Shown here: piece by piece, positions 1 through 6,355 of the stretch | Layout of the letters: the number at the start of each line of letters is the position of its first letter | Position numbering within the stretch: position 1 is the stretch's first letter | NCBI GenBank assembly: GCA_021811745.1 | Contig: JAJZNH010000493.1 | Location: forward strand, 1-7,268 | Source: Acidobacteriota bacterium | Lineage (GTDB): Bacteria; Acidobacteriota; Terriglobia; Terriglobales; Acidobacteriaceae | Reading direction: 5' to 3' | DNA length: 7,268 bases | The notes under the pieces: model-generated | Seen by the model: the letters and a program-made list of their open reading frames with translations, nothing else | The model's database searches: none | Told to the model about the DNA's origin: nothing | Made by a program: the position numbers and the translations under genes

Positions 1-177
1 TGGTTTGCCGGGAGGCCCGCTGGATGGCGGAGAGGAGATGCTTGGGGTTTTGTGGTCCTCCCGCGTACCCTGGCTGGAGTGACCTGCCATCGGTTGGTGC
101 TCACCGATCCAAGTCCCCAGGAATCCAAAACCGGGATGGAAGCCCCACCGGGTCAACATGTTCAAGGAGAATCTGGA

Positions 178-1143
178 ATGCGCTCGAAGACGGGGAATTC
201 CGCGTACCGAGGGGTAGTGCTTGTCCTCTTCCTCTTGGTTCCGTTCCTCTTGGTTCCGAGCTCGCTGTTGGCCCAAGCGGCTACCGCCAAAATCTCGGGT
301 ACGGTTCAGGATGCCGCAGGCAAGGCAATCTCCGGGGCCAAGGTGGTTGCCGAAATCGCGGCAAGCGGCGTATCCGCGCAGGCGGAGACCGGCGCTAAGG
401 GTGAATACAGCCTGACCGGCCTTACGCCTGGCAGTTATACCGTGCGCGTGACTGTTCACGGGTTCCTAAGCAAGAAGGCGAATGCGACGGTGACGGCAAG
501 CGGGCGAGAAACGTTGAATTTCAGCCTGGCAGCGGCGAGCGGGCAAGAACTGCCCAACGATCCTACGGCGGCGCCACCGGCTTCGGGGGCGGAGAATCTA
601 TCGCTGCAGAGCCTCGGATTCACCCCCCAGCAGACGCAATCGAACCCTCGATTGCAGGCGCGGTTGGACCGTCGCACAAAGATGCTGAAGATCCACCAGC
701 GGCTGGGGTTGATCACCGTCGTGCCCATGGTTGCGGACCTCATCACCGGGCCGATGGCCAAGGTGAAGGGTAAAAACGGACAGATCTTCAAGCGCCCGAC
801 TCAGGCCAACATGGACCTGCACGCCGCGCTGGGCAGCACCACGGCAGCGCTCTACTTTTCGACCGCATACTTCGCGATCTTTGCGCCCAAGATTCCAGGG
901 ACACCGAAGCACGGAGCGATACGAGTGCATGAGGTGCTGGCGTTTATTCACGGACCGGGAATGATCCTGACGCCAATTTTTGGTGCCATGGCTTTCCGCC
1001 AGGAAGAGAATGGAGAAAAGCCACATGGCATTGCCGCCCAGCACGGTACGGTGGCCGCGGTCACGGCGCTCGCCTACGGTGCATCGATGGTCGCCATCGC
1101 GTGGCCCATCCATCTAAAGTTCTGGAGAAGAAATCATAAATGA
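178..1143 (+). CDS. Exported carboxypeptidase-regulatory-like domain fused to a four-helix, cytochrome b561-like membrane domain
   Basis: The product is 321 residues. The reading frame is open to the left window edge, but ATG 178 is chosen because AAGGAGA (164-170) sits 7 bases upstream and a signal peptide begins there (hydrophobic core about 12-32, ending LAQA). Residues about 37-118 form one carboxypeptidase-regulatory-like beta-sandwich (GTVQDAAGKAISGAKV, then GEYSLTGLTPGSYTVRV). A Pro/Ala/Ser-rich linker runs to about 165. Four predicted membrane helices follow (about 172-192, 211-236, 248-272, 286-311). Each begins near a histidine: H173, H215, H251 (with H258) and H289. That pattern resembles the four-helix cytochrome b561 fold, where such histidines bind b hemes. 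Heme binding is inference; the spacing may differ from classical b561. The stop overlaps the next start as ATGA, so translation is probably coupled to the downstream YceI-family gene. In E. coli a b561-type gene (yceJ) also precedes yceI, which supports an envelope redox role. The beta-sandwich call is firm; the membrane-domain call is moderate. Confidence 0.8.
   Translation: MRSKTGNSAYRGVVLVLFLLVPFLLVPSSLLAQAATAKISGTVQDAAGKAISGAKVVAEIAASGVSAQAETGAKGEYSLTGLTPGSYTVRVTVHGFLSKKANATVTASGRETLNFSLAAASGQELPNDPTAAPPASGAENLSLQSLGFTPQQTQSNPRLQARLDRRTKMLKIHQRLGLITVVPMVADLITGPMAKVKGKNGQIFKRPTQANMDLHAALGSTTAALYFSTAYFAIFAPKIPGTPKHGAIRVHEVLAFIHGPGMILTPIFGAMAFRQEENGEKPHGIAAQHGTVAAVTALAYGASMVAIAWPIHLKFWRRNHK
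229..258 (+). repeat. Exact 15-bp tandem duplication inside the signal-peptide coding sequence
   Basis: The 15-mer TTCCTCTTGGTTCCG occurs twice back to back (229-243 and 244-258) with no mismatch. It is in frame and encodes FLLVP twice (residues 18-22 and 23-27) in the hydrophobic core of the signal peptide. The perfect identity suggests a recent slippage duplication. Gain or loss of a unit would lengthen or shorten the core by five residues without changing frame. Confidence 0.9.
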
Positions 1144-1721
1144 AGACTAGGAAATTCGGTGTGTTGCTGGCGGCCGGGCTGCCGGCCTACCTTCTTGTCG
1201 CCGTGCTGCCGGCCCTTGCGCAGACGGGCAGGAAGCAGACGGTATTGCAGTGGGTGCTGGCAAAGTCCACGCTCACGTATCATGTGTCGTCTCCGGTGCA
1301 CCAGGTGTACGGGACGAGCCACGCGGCCAAGGGCAAAGGGTTTTGCAGCGGGGGTTGGTGCAACTTTTTGATCGCGGCGCCGGTCAAGTCGTTTACCACC
1401 GAGGACACGAACCGCGATCTGCATATGCTGGAGGCGACCCGCGGAGCGGAATTCCCGATGGTGGTGGTGCGCGCGCATTTCCGCGAGGATGAACTGAACT
1501 CCGCGACGATCCACATGGACCTGGATGTGCAGTTCGCCGGGCAGAAGGCGCACTATGCGCAGGTGCCGTTCGAACGCAAGATGAAGGGCAAGGACGTTGA
1601 GATTACCGGGACCCTGCCATCCACATGCTCTGATTTCAAGTTCCCTAGGCCCTCGTTCTTGGGCATGACGATCGCAAATGAGATTCCGGTGCGCGTAGAC
1701 ACGACCTGGCGCTCCATGTAG
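1140..1721 (+). CDS. YceI-family periplasmic protein
   Basis: The product is 193 residues with a signal peptide at about 1-28 (positively charged start, long hydrophobic core, ALAQ). The mature part fits the YceI lipocalin-like beta-barrel: an N-terminal strand pattern around WVLAKSTLTYHVSSPVHQVYG (about 38-58), the family signature region NRDLHMLEA followed by FPMVVVRAHF (about 91-114), and a C-terminal TGTL...IPVRVDTTW section. YceI proteins bind isoprenoid-type lipids in the periplasm; the ligand here cannot be read from sequence. Length is typical for the family (about 170-200 residues). C69 and C74 (FCSGGWC) and C153 are cysteines I do not expect in a standard YceI and could form a disulfide. 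The start overlaps the stop of the b561-like gene (ATGA), with GGAGA at 1124-1128 as a somewhat distant ribosome binding site, so the two are almost certainly co-translated. Family assignment is good; physiological role is inference. Confidence 0.82.
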   Translation: MKTRKFGVLLAAGLPAYLLVAVLPALAQTGRKQTVLQWVLAKSTLTYHVSSPVHQVYGTSHAAKGKGFCSGGWCNFLIAAPVKSFTTEDTNRDLHMLEATRGAEFPMVVVRAHFREDELNSATIHMDLDVQFAGQKAHYAQVPFERKMKGKDVEITGTLPSTCSDFKFPRPSFLGMTIANEIPVRVDTTWRSM

Positions 1722-1735
1722 CCGGCGGGTCCGGC
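1721..1735 (+). other. Short GC-rich hairpin over the stop of the YceI-family gene
   Basis: GCCGG (1721-1725) and CCGGC (1731-1735) pair with a 5-base loop, starting in the TAG stop codon. It may protect or end the upstream transcript, but no T-run follows, so it is not a standard intrinsic terminator. The rest of the 231-base gap between this gene and the convergent one shows only a 10-bp palindrome (AAGAGCTCTT, 1785-1794) and the inverted repeat listed at 1921. Confidence 0.3.
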
Positions 1736-1920
1736 AGTAGGAGCACGACAGGTCTCCCCTTAACCAACCGCTGATCGCTCGAGTAAGAGCTCTTGTCCGG
1801 ATCGCCGCGCTGACCCAGCACCCTTCTTATCAGCTGTGAGATTCCATAGGAGGCAAATCGTCGAGATTCACCGGGACTCCATCTGAATTGGAGATTCCGC
1901 GTATCTACGCGCCCGAAGTT

Positions 1921-1956
1921 CTGACGCGAAGGCAATGCTTCTGGCGATAGCGTCAG
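1921..1956. repeat. Inverted repeat at the boundary of two convergent genes
   Basis: CTGACGC (1921-1927) and GCGTCAG (1950-1956) are perfect 7-base complements. Inside them GAAG (1928-1931) and CTTC (1938-1941) can form an inner stem. The right arm covers the stop codon of the minus-strand gene (1953-1955). It could act as a transcript-end structure for that gene; the lack of a T-run argues against a classical intrinsic terminator. Confidence 0.4.
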
Positions 1957-3245
1957 CGCTTATTCAGCAGAATCTGGATGCGGGTGTCTTTGGGGAAGTT
2001 AACCTCGTGTCCGCGGGCGATCCAGCGATTATAGACAGACATCGATACGGCGTAAACAGCCAAGACGTGAAGCAGAACGGCGTTGGCGGAAGCCATGACT
2101 GCGGCGCGGGCGGCGAAGCCGAAGGAATTGGTGGCCGTTCCGCTGTGCATCGGGTTGGAAGTGGCATCGCTGTCGAAGGCCGAAGCGGTCATGGCGCCCA
2201 GCGCCATGGGTGCAAGGTACTTGCCTGGTCCGGCTGTGGATTTGGCCGTTCCTTCCTGGCTGAGTTTCATGTGCGCGCCTGGGGCTGCTTCGGCGGCGGA
2301 GAGTTCGCCGTGGATGACCGTGGGCGCGGCGTTCTTGCGTTCAATGTTGCGAAAGGTAAAGCGCAGCTGTCCGTTGCGGCCCCACCAGCGCGCCCGGCGA
2401 GCCACTGTCACGATGCCTGTCATGCGGGCTCCTTGAGGGAAGATGACCTGCTTGCCGCCGGGCGTCAGCAGCGGGCGGGTCAGGATAGCGACCACCGGCG
2501 TGCCACGGTGATCGGTGGCGGAGTTAAGCGGGGTGAGCAGCCGCGCATCGATGGTTCCCGTGGGGGCGCCGTGCAAAGTGGCGTCCGGAAGAGGCGCCGG
2601 CTGCCGGCCTCGGATGGTTATAGGGGCGGTAAGCTCTGCGTCGTACTCGGTACCGGACCAAATGGTGGGCGGGAACCAGGGAAGCTGGGAGTAGATCAGC
2701 TTTCGCGCCTGATCGCCAAGACGGGGGTGATGGAGCGTTTCCAGGGCCGTCTTCTTGCGCGCCTCAAAGAGAGCGTGTACCCGCGCCCGTAGACCGGGCT
2801 TTTTTTTCTTCTTCTTGCCAGTGCTCATGGAGACAACATTGGCATCGCGCTCCGTCACGAAAGTATGGATGGGCAGCGTAGTGCCGTTGGGCAGACGCAG
2901 CGAATCGAAGCGGACGGCGGGAATCGCGGGCGCCGTGAACTGGCCGTTGAGCATTGCCTGAGCGCGTCTCTTCTGCGCATCGTGCCGCATGCCGAGGATG
3001 ATGCCGGTGACGCGGGTATTGGCCGGGATAACAACGTGGTCGATGTGGTCGACGGGCGTGATCAGATGGCCCACTATGCGCGCGCCGGCATGGACACGGT
3101 AACGGTGATCGATCTGGATGCGCAGCGGGACTCCCGCAGGAATGCTGACGGACTGCGAAGATTGGGAGACGAGCAGAAGTGGAGAAAAAACTGCCGCAAA
3201 AGAGAGCGGGGAAAGAAGAAGAGCCTTCCGAATGGACACCTTCAT
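1953..3245 (-). CDS. Exported protein of unknown function with repeated IPAG/FPxG beta modules
   Basis: I do not recognise a named gene. From ATG 3245 the product is 430 residues and starts with a signal peptide (MKVSIRKALLL..., cleavage near residue 27-30). An in-frame GTG at 3264-3266 would add seven residues; ATG is preferred because the signal peptide then starts normally, although AGAAGGG abuts it and the ribosome binding site does not decide the matter. Two similar beta-rich modules are visible: IPAG (35-38) with IPANTRVTG (73-81), and IWSGT (195-199) with IFPQGARMTG (268-277) followed by GRNGQLRFTF (about 289-298). This pattern recalls TrbI/VirB10-type beta-barrel segments, but no other secretion gene is nearby. 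A basic stretch including six lysines (144-149) lies between the modules. A hydrophobic section (about 379-404) precedes the C-terminal FPKDTRIQI. It probably acts in the periplasm or cell envelope. The function stays unknown. Confidence 0.8.
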   Translation of the reverse strand: MKVSIRKALLLSPLSFAAVFSPLLLVSQSSQSVSIPAGVPLRIQIDHRYRVHAGARIVGHLITPVDHIDHVVIPANTRVTGIILGMRHDAQKRRAQAMLNGQFTAPAIPAVRFDSLRLPNGTTLPIHTFVTERDANVVSMSTGKKKKKKPGLRARVHALFEARKKTALETLHHPRLGDQARKLIYSQLPWFPPTIWSGTEYDAELTAPITIRGRQPAPLPDATLHGAPTGTIDARLLTPLNSATDHRGTPVVAILTRPLLTPGGKQVIFPQGARMTGIVTVARRARWWGRNGQLRFTFRNIERKNAAPTVIHGELSAAEAAPGAHMKLSQEGTAKSTAGPGKYLAPMALGAMTASAFDSDATSNPMHSGTATNSFGFAARAAVMASANAVLLHVLAVYAVSMSVYNRWIARGHEVNFPKDTRIQILLNKR

Positions 3246-3328
3246 CCCTTCTATCGACCGGCGCACTGCAAAAAAGTGAGCGATTCCGAGGATGGCGCTG
3301 CCGGGACAACAGCGTTATAGATACGATC

Positions 3329-3358
3329 TTTATATACGGTTTCCTGGCAGCAAGACAA
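3329..3358 (-). promoter_or_regulatory. Candidate sigma-70 promoter for the IPAG-module gene
   Basis: On the minus strand TTGTCT (3353-3358) and TATAAA (3329-3334) are separated by 18 bases. The -35 matches the consensus at 4 of 6 positions and the -10 at 5 of 6. Transcription would begin near 3322 and give a leader of about 77 bases before ATG 3245. The match is by eye only. Confidence 0.4.
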
Positions 3359-3896
3359 GTTCGCCATGCACAGGCCGAGGGCGCGGACCTGAACCAGGCT
3401 GCGTCCGTCGGTGCGTTCGTTGTACGGAGCCAGGCAAACAGAAGGCAGTTTCAGGAGTCGCTCGATCTTCCGCTTCCGTGTCGTCCGCAAGTGTAGCCGC
3501 CCACACCGCGCGGTCAATGGAACCGGGCCCTATCTCGTTCCTTCGTGCGGGGAACCAACCCAGAGGAGCGAGTGGATCGAGTCGGGTGTAACGGAGGCCG
3601 CTGGCTCGAAGCGGAAGAACCCTCGCCGCTCGAACTGCCTCGCGATCGCACGGCTGGCTGATTCGACCTTGTTGTTGCCTATTCTAGCCTTGAGCTGGTG
3701 TAGTGCGTCCCGGACTCTGACGGAAATGATTTCGGCTCGCACCACGTCCGCGCAGCAGGCGGCATACTGTAGCCCCAGGCGCGAGTCGGGGATGCAGGTG
3801 TGATTCCTAGACCCAATCCCGCAAGGGGGCGTGAGAAACAGGCTTTCAGCCTTTCTGCATTGCCAGATGATAATCGGCCCTCTGAAGGACGCCACG
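3359..3896. other. Stretch without a convincing gene
   Basis: About 540 bases lie between the promoter of the IPAG-module gene and the end of the outer-membrane gene. Open frames on both strands (plus 3411-3803, minus 3530-3895) overlap each other, lack good ribosome binding sites, and give proteins rich in Arg, Ser and Cys without a recognisable domain. No tRNA-like T-arm or acceptor pairing was found on either strand. A weak hairpin near 3838-3854 is listed separately. The region may be decayed coding sequence, but I cannot name a source gene. Confidence 0.5.
3838..3854 (-). terminator. Weak candidate terminator hairpin after the outer-membrane gene
   Basis: Read on the minus strand, AGGCT (3852-3848) and AGCCT (3844-3840) pair around a GAA loop. 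Two more A-T pairs can form past a bulged base, and the sequence continues into a short T-rich stretch. It lies about 43 bases past the stop of the upstream minus-strand gene. The stem is short and the T-run interrupted. Confidence 0.3.
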
Positions 3897-4715
3897 CTAA
3901 AAGTGGATGTGCGGTCGCCATGGTTTCTTGTTGATATCTCGCGAAATCATCAGCTTCAACGTCCATCTGTCGGATCCGGCTGTCAGGCCCAGGCCCGCTC
4001 CCGCTTCGATATCCCAGATCTTGCCGTTACGGTCAAACACGCCCCACACTTCGTGGAATTGATTGTGCAGGCTATCAAAGTTGTCAAAAGGTCCGAACCC
4101 GTCGTACTCCTCGGCAGCTACGTCCCATGTGTGCCCGGTGTTGTACACAATCCGTGCCTCGGGGTTGAACTCCAAGCCTGGCAACCCACCCTTATAGTCC
4201 GAATCGACAACCGGGTTGTAAATCAGCTCCCATTTCCCGAGGTAGGCCCCAATGATCGGCCGCATTTCGACAGTAAAAGTCCGTGACTCCCAATACCGGT
4301 AATTGAAGCTGAATTCGAAATTGTCCCCCCAGAAAAGCTTGTGCTGCTGAGCGTGCGGCCGCACGAATAGCTCGCGGACCTTGAAACCATCAATCGACCC
4401 TCCGCGGTTCGTCGAATACGGCGTGTAGACAGGCATATACAGGCCCTGCTCCAGCCATGGCTTGACTCCATACGCCCATTCCCATGTTCCGTTGAACGAA
4501 TGATTGGCAATAATTGCGCCCGGGAAGACAGGCTTCGTTCTCCCTTCGGGTGTGAAGTTGCTATGCACCATGATATTGAATATGCCCTGCGGAGCGATGA
4601 CGGCATCGTAGACTTGGATCTCGTCGGTTTGTGCACGTGCCGCGAGGGGCGCGATCAGCAAAGCGATGCCAATCAGTATTAGAGCGCGTAGGTATATATT
4701 TCGAAAAAGTCTCAT
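3897..4715 (-). CDS. Outer-membrane beta-barrel-like protein of unknown function
   Basis: From ATG 4715 the product is 272 residues with a clear signal peptide (MRLFRNIYLR, hydrophobic core, cleavage after AARA near residue 28). An upstream in-frame ATG at 4739 would add eight residues; 4715 is chosen because GGGAG lies 11 bases before it and the basic signal-peptide start follows at once. The mature chain alternates aromatic and polar residues with frequent Gly, Tyr and Trp (EWAYGVKPWLEQGLYMPVY at 79-97, RPIIGAYLG at 142-150, AGAGLGLTAG near 238-247) and ends in Phe, as expected for BAM-inserted barrels. There is no cysteine. I recall similar hypothetical proteins in soil bacteria, but no specific substrate or function. 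It is transcribed away from rplA, with an empty gap to the nearest minus-strand neighbour, and so appears to be a single-gene unit. Base composition seems somewhat more AT-rich than in the ribosomal genes by eye. Confidence 0.75.
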   Translation of the reverse strand: MRLFRNIYLRALILIGIALLIAPLAARAQTDEIQVYDAVIAPQGIFNIMVHSNFTPEGRTKPVFPGAIIANHSFNGTWEWAYGVKPWLEQGLYMPVYTPYSTNRGGSIDGFKVRELFVRPHAQQHKLFWGDNFEFSFNYRYWESRTFTVEMRPIIGAYLGKWELIYNPVVDSDYKGGLPGLEFNPEARIVYNTGHTWDVAAEEYDGFGPFDNFDSLHNQFHEVWGVFDRNGKIWDIEAGAGLGLTAGSDRWTLKLMISRDINKKPWRPHIHF

Positions 4716-4739
4716 CGTCAAAGCTGCTCCCAGTCCCAT

Positions 4740-5248
4740 CGAGTGAATACTGTACCCGCGTCACCATTTCTCGCGTGACCACCGTCGCGCGAAAATACGG
4801 CACTCCACCCCTGCCGATTGTCTTTGTTTTGCGATGACTGGGGAAGCCTTCGCGGGTTTTGGGCCCCTTTATGCGGACTTGAATTTTCTTTTGGCTTCAA
4901 GCCAAACTTTCTACTTTGACTTCCCGAACACTACGATTGTAAACGCCTGCACCGCTTTCGCTTGCCGATCCTTCCCAGGCTGGTTCCAGGCTGAATCCAG
5001 CGGGCACAAGGAGTGCAGCGCCGACTCATTTTGAGGTGCCAAGAATCGAGAGAAAGGCAGTCTCGTGCCCAGCGATCTCTTGGGTTCCTTCCCATGACTC
5101 TCTTCAACGCCTTGCGGATCCGTTGTTCCTCTTGGCGTTCTATCCGATTGCTCTCGGAGCCTCCCGCAGCCGCTTGGCGATTTGGGCGCCGCAGCCAACA
5201 CAGGAAGTCGCCGGCGGCCATCCATGACCGTCGCTTTTGGGGCCCGTG
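4740..5248. other. Divergent intergenic region, left part
   Basis: About 500 bases lie between the start of the outer-membrane gene and the candidate rplA promoter. I see no rplK, nusG or secE sequence in any frame. Open frames here (plus 5013-5276; minus 4911-5225) give no recognisable protein. A TTGACT (4916-4921) followed after 16 bases by TGTAAA (4938-4943) is a poor plus-strand promoter match. A 17-bp palindrome at 4890 is listed separately. Confidence 0.5.
4890..4906. repeat. 17-bp perfect palindrome with a single central base
   Basis: TTTGGCTT, a central C, and AAGCCAAA form a perfect inverted repeat with 8-base arms. The position, about 175 bases upstream of the outer-membrane gene start and 345 bases before the rplA promoter, fits either an operator for a dimeric regulator or a small hairpin. 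No other copy was noticed in the window. Confidence 0.5.
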
Positions 5249-5277
5249 TTGCAATCCCCGTTCCAGTCCGATATGAT
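5249..5277 (+). promoter_or_regulatory. Candidate sigma-70 promoter of the rplA-rplJ-rplL unit
   Basis: TTGCAA (5249-5254) and TATGAT (5272-5277) have the ideal 17-base spacing; the -10 matches 5 of 6 consensus positions and the -35 matches 4 of 6. Transcription would start near 5284, giving a leader of roughly 148 bases before rplA. This would let the unit be expressed without upstream ribosomal genes. Confidence 0.5.
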
Positions 5278-5287
5278 TCTCGAAGGT

Positions 5288-5307
5288 GCGCGGGGTAGTT
5301 CCCGCGC
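5288..5307 (+). promoter_or_regulatory. 5'-end hairpin of the rplA leader
   Basis: GCGCGGG (5288-5294) and CCCGCGC (5301-5307) pair perfectly over 7 bases around the loop GTAGTT. It would lie at the very start of the transcript from the candidate promoter. A second small stem, CCGC/GCGG with loop AGAA (5389-5400), lies nearer the start codon. Either could take part in L1 autoregulation or stabilise the mRNA; I could not match the known L1-binding motif. Confidence 0.45.
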
Positions 5308-5431
5308 TGTCATTTGTACCACGGCTTTTGAGGTTCTTGCCTGACGGACGGCGTTTCGGATGACCACTCCGTGAGGTTCGAGGAGCTTCCGCAGAAGCGG
5401 GCTGGCAAGGGCGGTGGGAGACGAGGATTGA

Positions 5432-6139
5432 ATGAGTAAAGCTGGCAAGAATATTGCGAAGGCGCGCGCCGCTGTCACCAAGGCGACGTATCCGCTGCCG
5501 GAAGCAGTCGATCTCCTCAAGAAGGTCAAGTTTGCGAAGTTCGATGAGACCGTCGATCTGACCATGCGTCTGGGCGTAGACACGCGCCACGCCGACCAGA
5601 TGGTGCGTGGAACCGTGGTTCTGCCGCACGGGTTGGGTAAGTCCAAGACCGTGGCTGTGATCGCCACCGGCGACCGCCAAAAGGAAGCACAGGCGGCGGG
5701 TGCGGACTTTGTGGGCGGCGAGGAGATGGTGGAAAGAATTCAGAAGGAGAGCTGGACTGCTTTCGACGCGTTGATTGCCACGCCGGACATGATGAAGGCA
5801 GTGGGGCGGCTGGGCAAGATCCTGGGGCCGAAGGGGCTGATGCCGAATCCCAAGACTGGAACTGTGACGATGGACGTGGCCTCGGCGGTGAAAGAGATTA
5901 AGGCTGGCAAGGTGGAGTTCCGCGCCGATAAGACGAGCTTGGTGCATGTGCCGGTGGGTAAGTTGAGCTTCGAGCCGCAGAAGCTGATCGAGAACGCGAC
6001 CACGGTGATTACGTCGGTGGTCCGGGCCAAGCCTTCCGCGGCCAAGGGTAAGTACGTGAAGAGCGTGACCCTGAGCTCGACGATGGGGCCGGGAGTGCCG
6101 CTGGATGCGGCCGAGGCTGAGGCGACCGGGAAGCACTGA
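5432..6139 (+). CDS. rplA: 50S ribosomal protein L1
   Basis: This 235-residue protein has the normal length of bacterial L1. L1 forms the mobile L1 stalk of the 50S subunit on 23S rRNA, helps release E-site tRNA, and in many bacteria represses its own operon by binding the mRNA. The N-terminal domain ([37 protein letters not shown] at 20-42) is typical. The L1 signature is intact around 122-140 ([19 protein letters not shown]), followed by KTGTVT. The C-terminal [15 protein letters not shown] (about 211-225) is also characteristic. ATG 5432 is preceded by GAGGA (5423-5427). rplJ follows after 216 bases. rplK, which normally sits directly upstream, is missing from the preceding 700 bases. Confidence 0.97.
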   Translation: MSKAGKNIAKARAAVTKATYPLPEAVDLLKKVKFAKFDETVDLTMRLGVDTRHADQMVRGTVVLPHGLGKSKTVAVIATGDRQKEAQAAGADFVGGEEMVERIQKESWTAFDALIATPDMMKAVGRLGKILGPKGLMPNPKTGTVTMDVASAVKEIKAGKVEFRADKTSLVHVPVGKLSFEPQKLIENATTVITSVVRAKPSAAKGKYVKSVTLSSTMGPGVPLDAAEAEATGKH

Positions 6140-6355
6140 AGGCAATCGTAAGTGAGTTGGACGTCGGTTGTCGGCAGTTCGGTGTGAATGCGGAGATCTG
6201 AAGGTTTGTCGGCTGTGGCTAAAAAAACTTTGAGTCGTGAATGCCCAACCTTATGGTTGTGGGTGGAAGACATTTGAGAGCGGGAGCGGAGATCGGGGCC
6301 GGCTAACGAGTCTGATCGCTGGTATCTGATCACAGTTCCGCGCGCGGAGCGCAAG
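6140..6355 (+). promoter_or_regulatory. rplA-rplJ spacer, candidate L10 leader
   Basis: This 216-base spacer fits the size expected for an L10 leader, where L10-L7/L12 binds mRNA to repress rplJ-rplL. Visible structure includes CCCAACC (6244-6250) pairing with GGTTG and GG (6255-6262) around TTAT with one bulged T. The perfect palindrome TCCGCGCGCGGA (6337-6348) covers most of the rplJ ribosome binding site GGAG (6346-6349). I could not confirm the L10-leader kink-turn consensus by eye. Confidence 0.45.

Noticed and set aside
1..177. Extension of the first gene upstream of ATG 178, since its frame is open to the edge
   Set aside because: The good ribosome binding site and the signal peptide both fix the start at 178, and the upstream translation is not protein-like.
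24..398. Plus-strand open frame at the left edge
   Set aside because: It overlaps the exported fusion protein in another frame, and its translation is low-complexity Arg/Gly/Ser with no signal peptide.
1935..2792. Plus-strand open frame of 285 codons opposite the IPAG-module gene
   Set aside because: It is Gly/Arg-rich without a domain, while the opposite strand has a signal peptide, motif repeats and a promoter.
3530..3895. Minus-strand open frame of 121 codons in the empty stretch
   Set aside because: No ribosome binding site, no recognisable domain, and competing frames of equal quality on the other strand. Kept only as part of the unassigned region.
5140..5276. Minus-strand sequence with a CVGCG motif that recalls a zinc ribbon
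   Set aside because: Only one Cys pair is present, the frame stops soon after, and the rest lies antisense to rplA and its leader. A frameshifted remnant is possible but not supported.
4931..6145. Long minus-strand open frame of 404 codons across rplA
   Set aside because: It is the antisense shadow of rplA extended into the upstream gap. Its His/Arg/Leu-rich translation has no domain, and rplA on the other strand is unmistakable.
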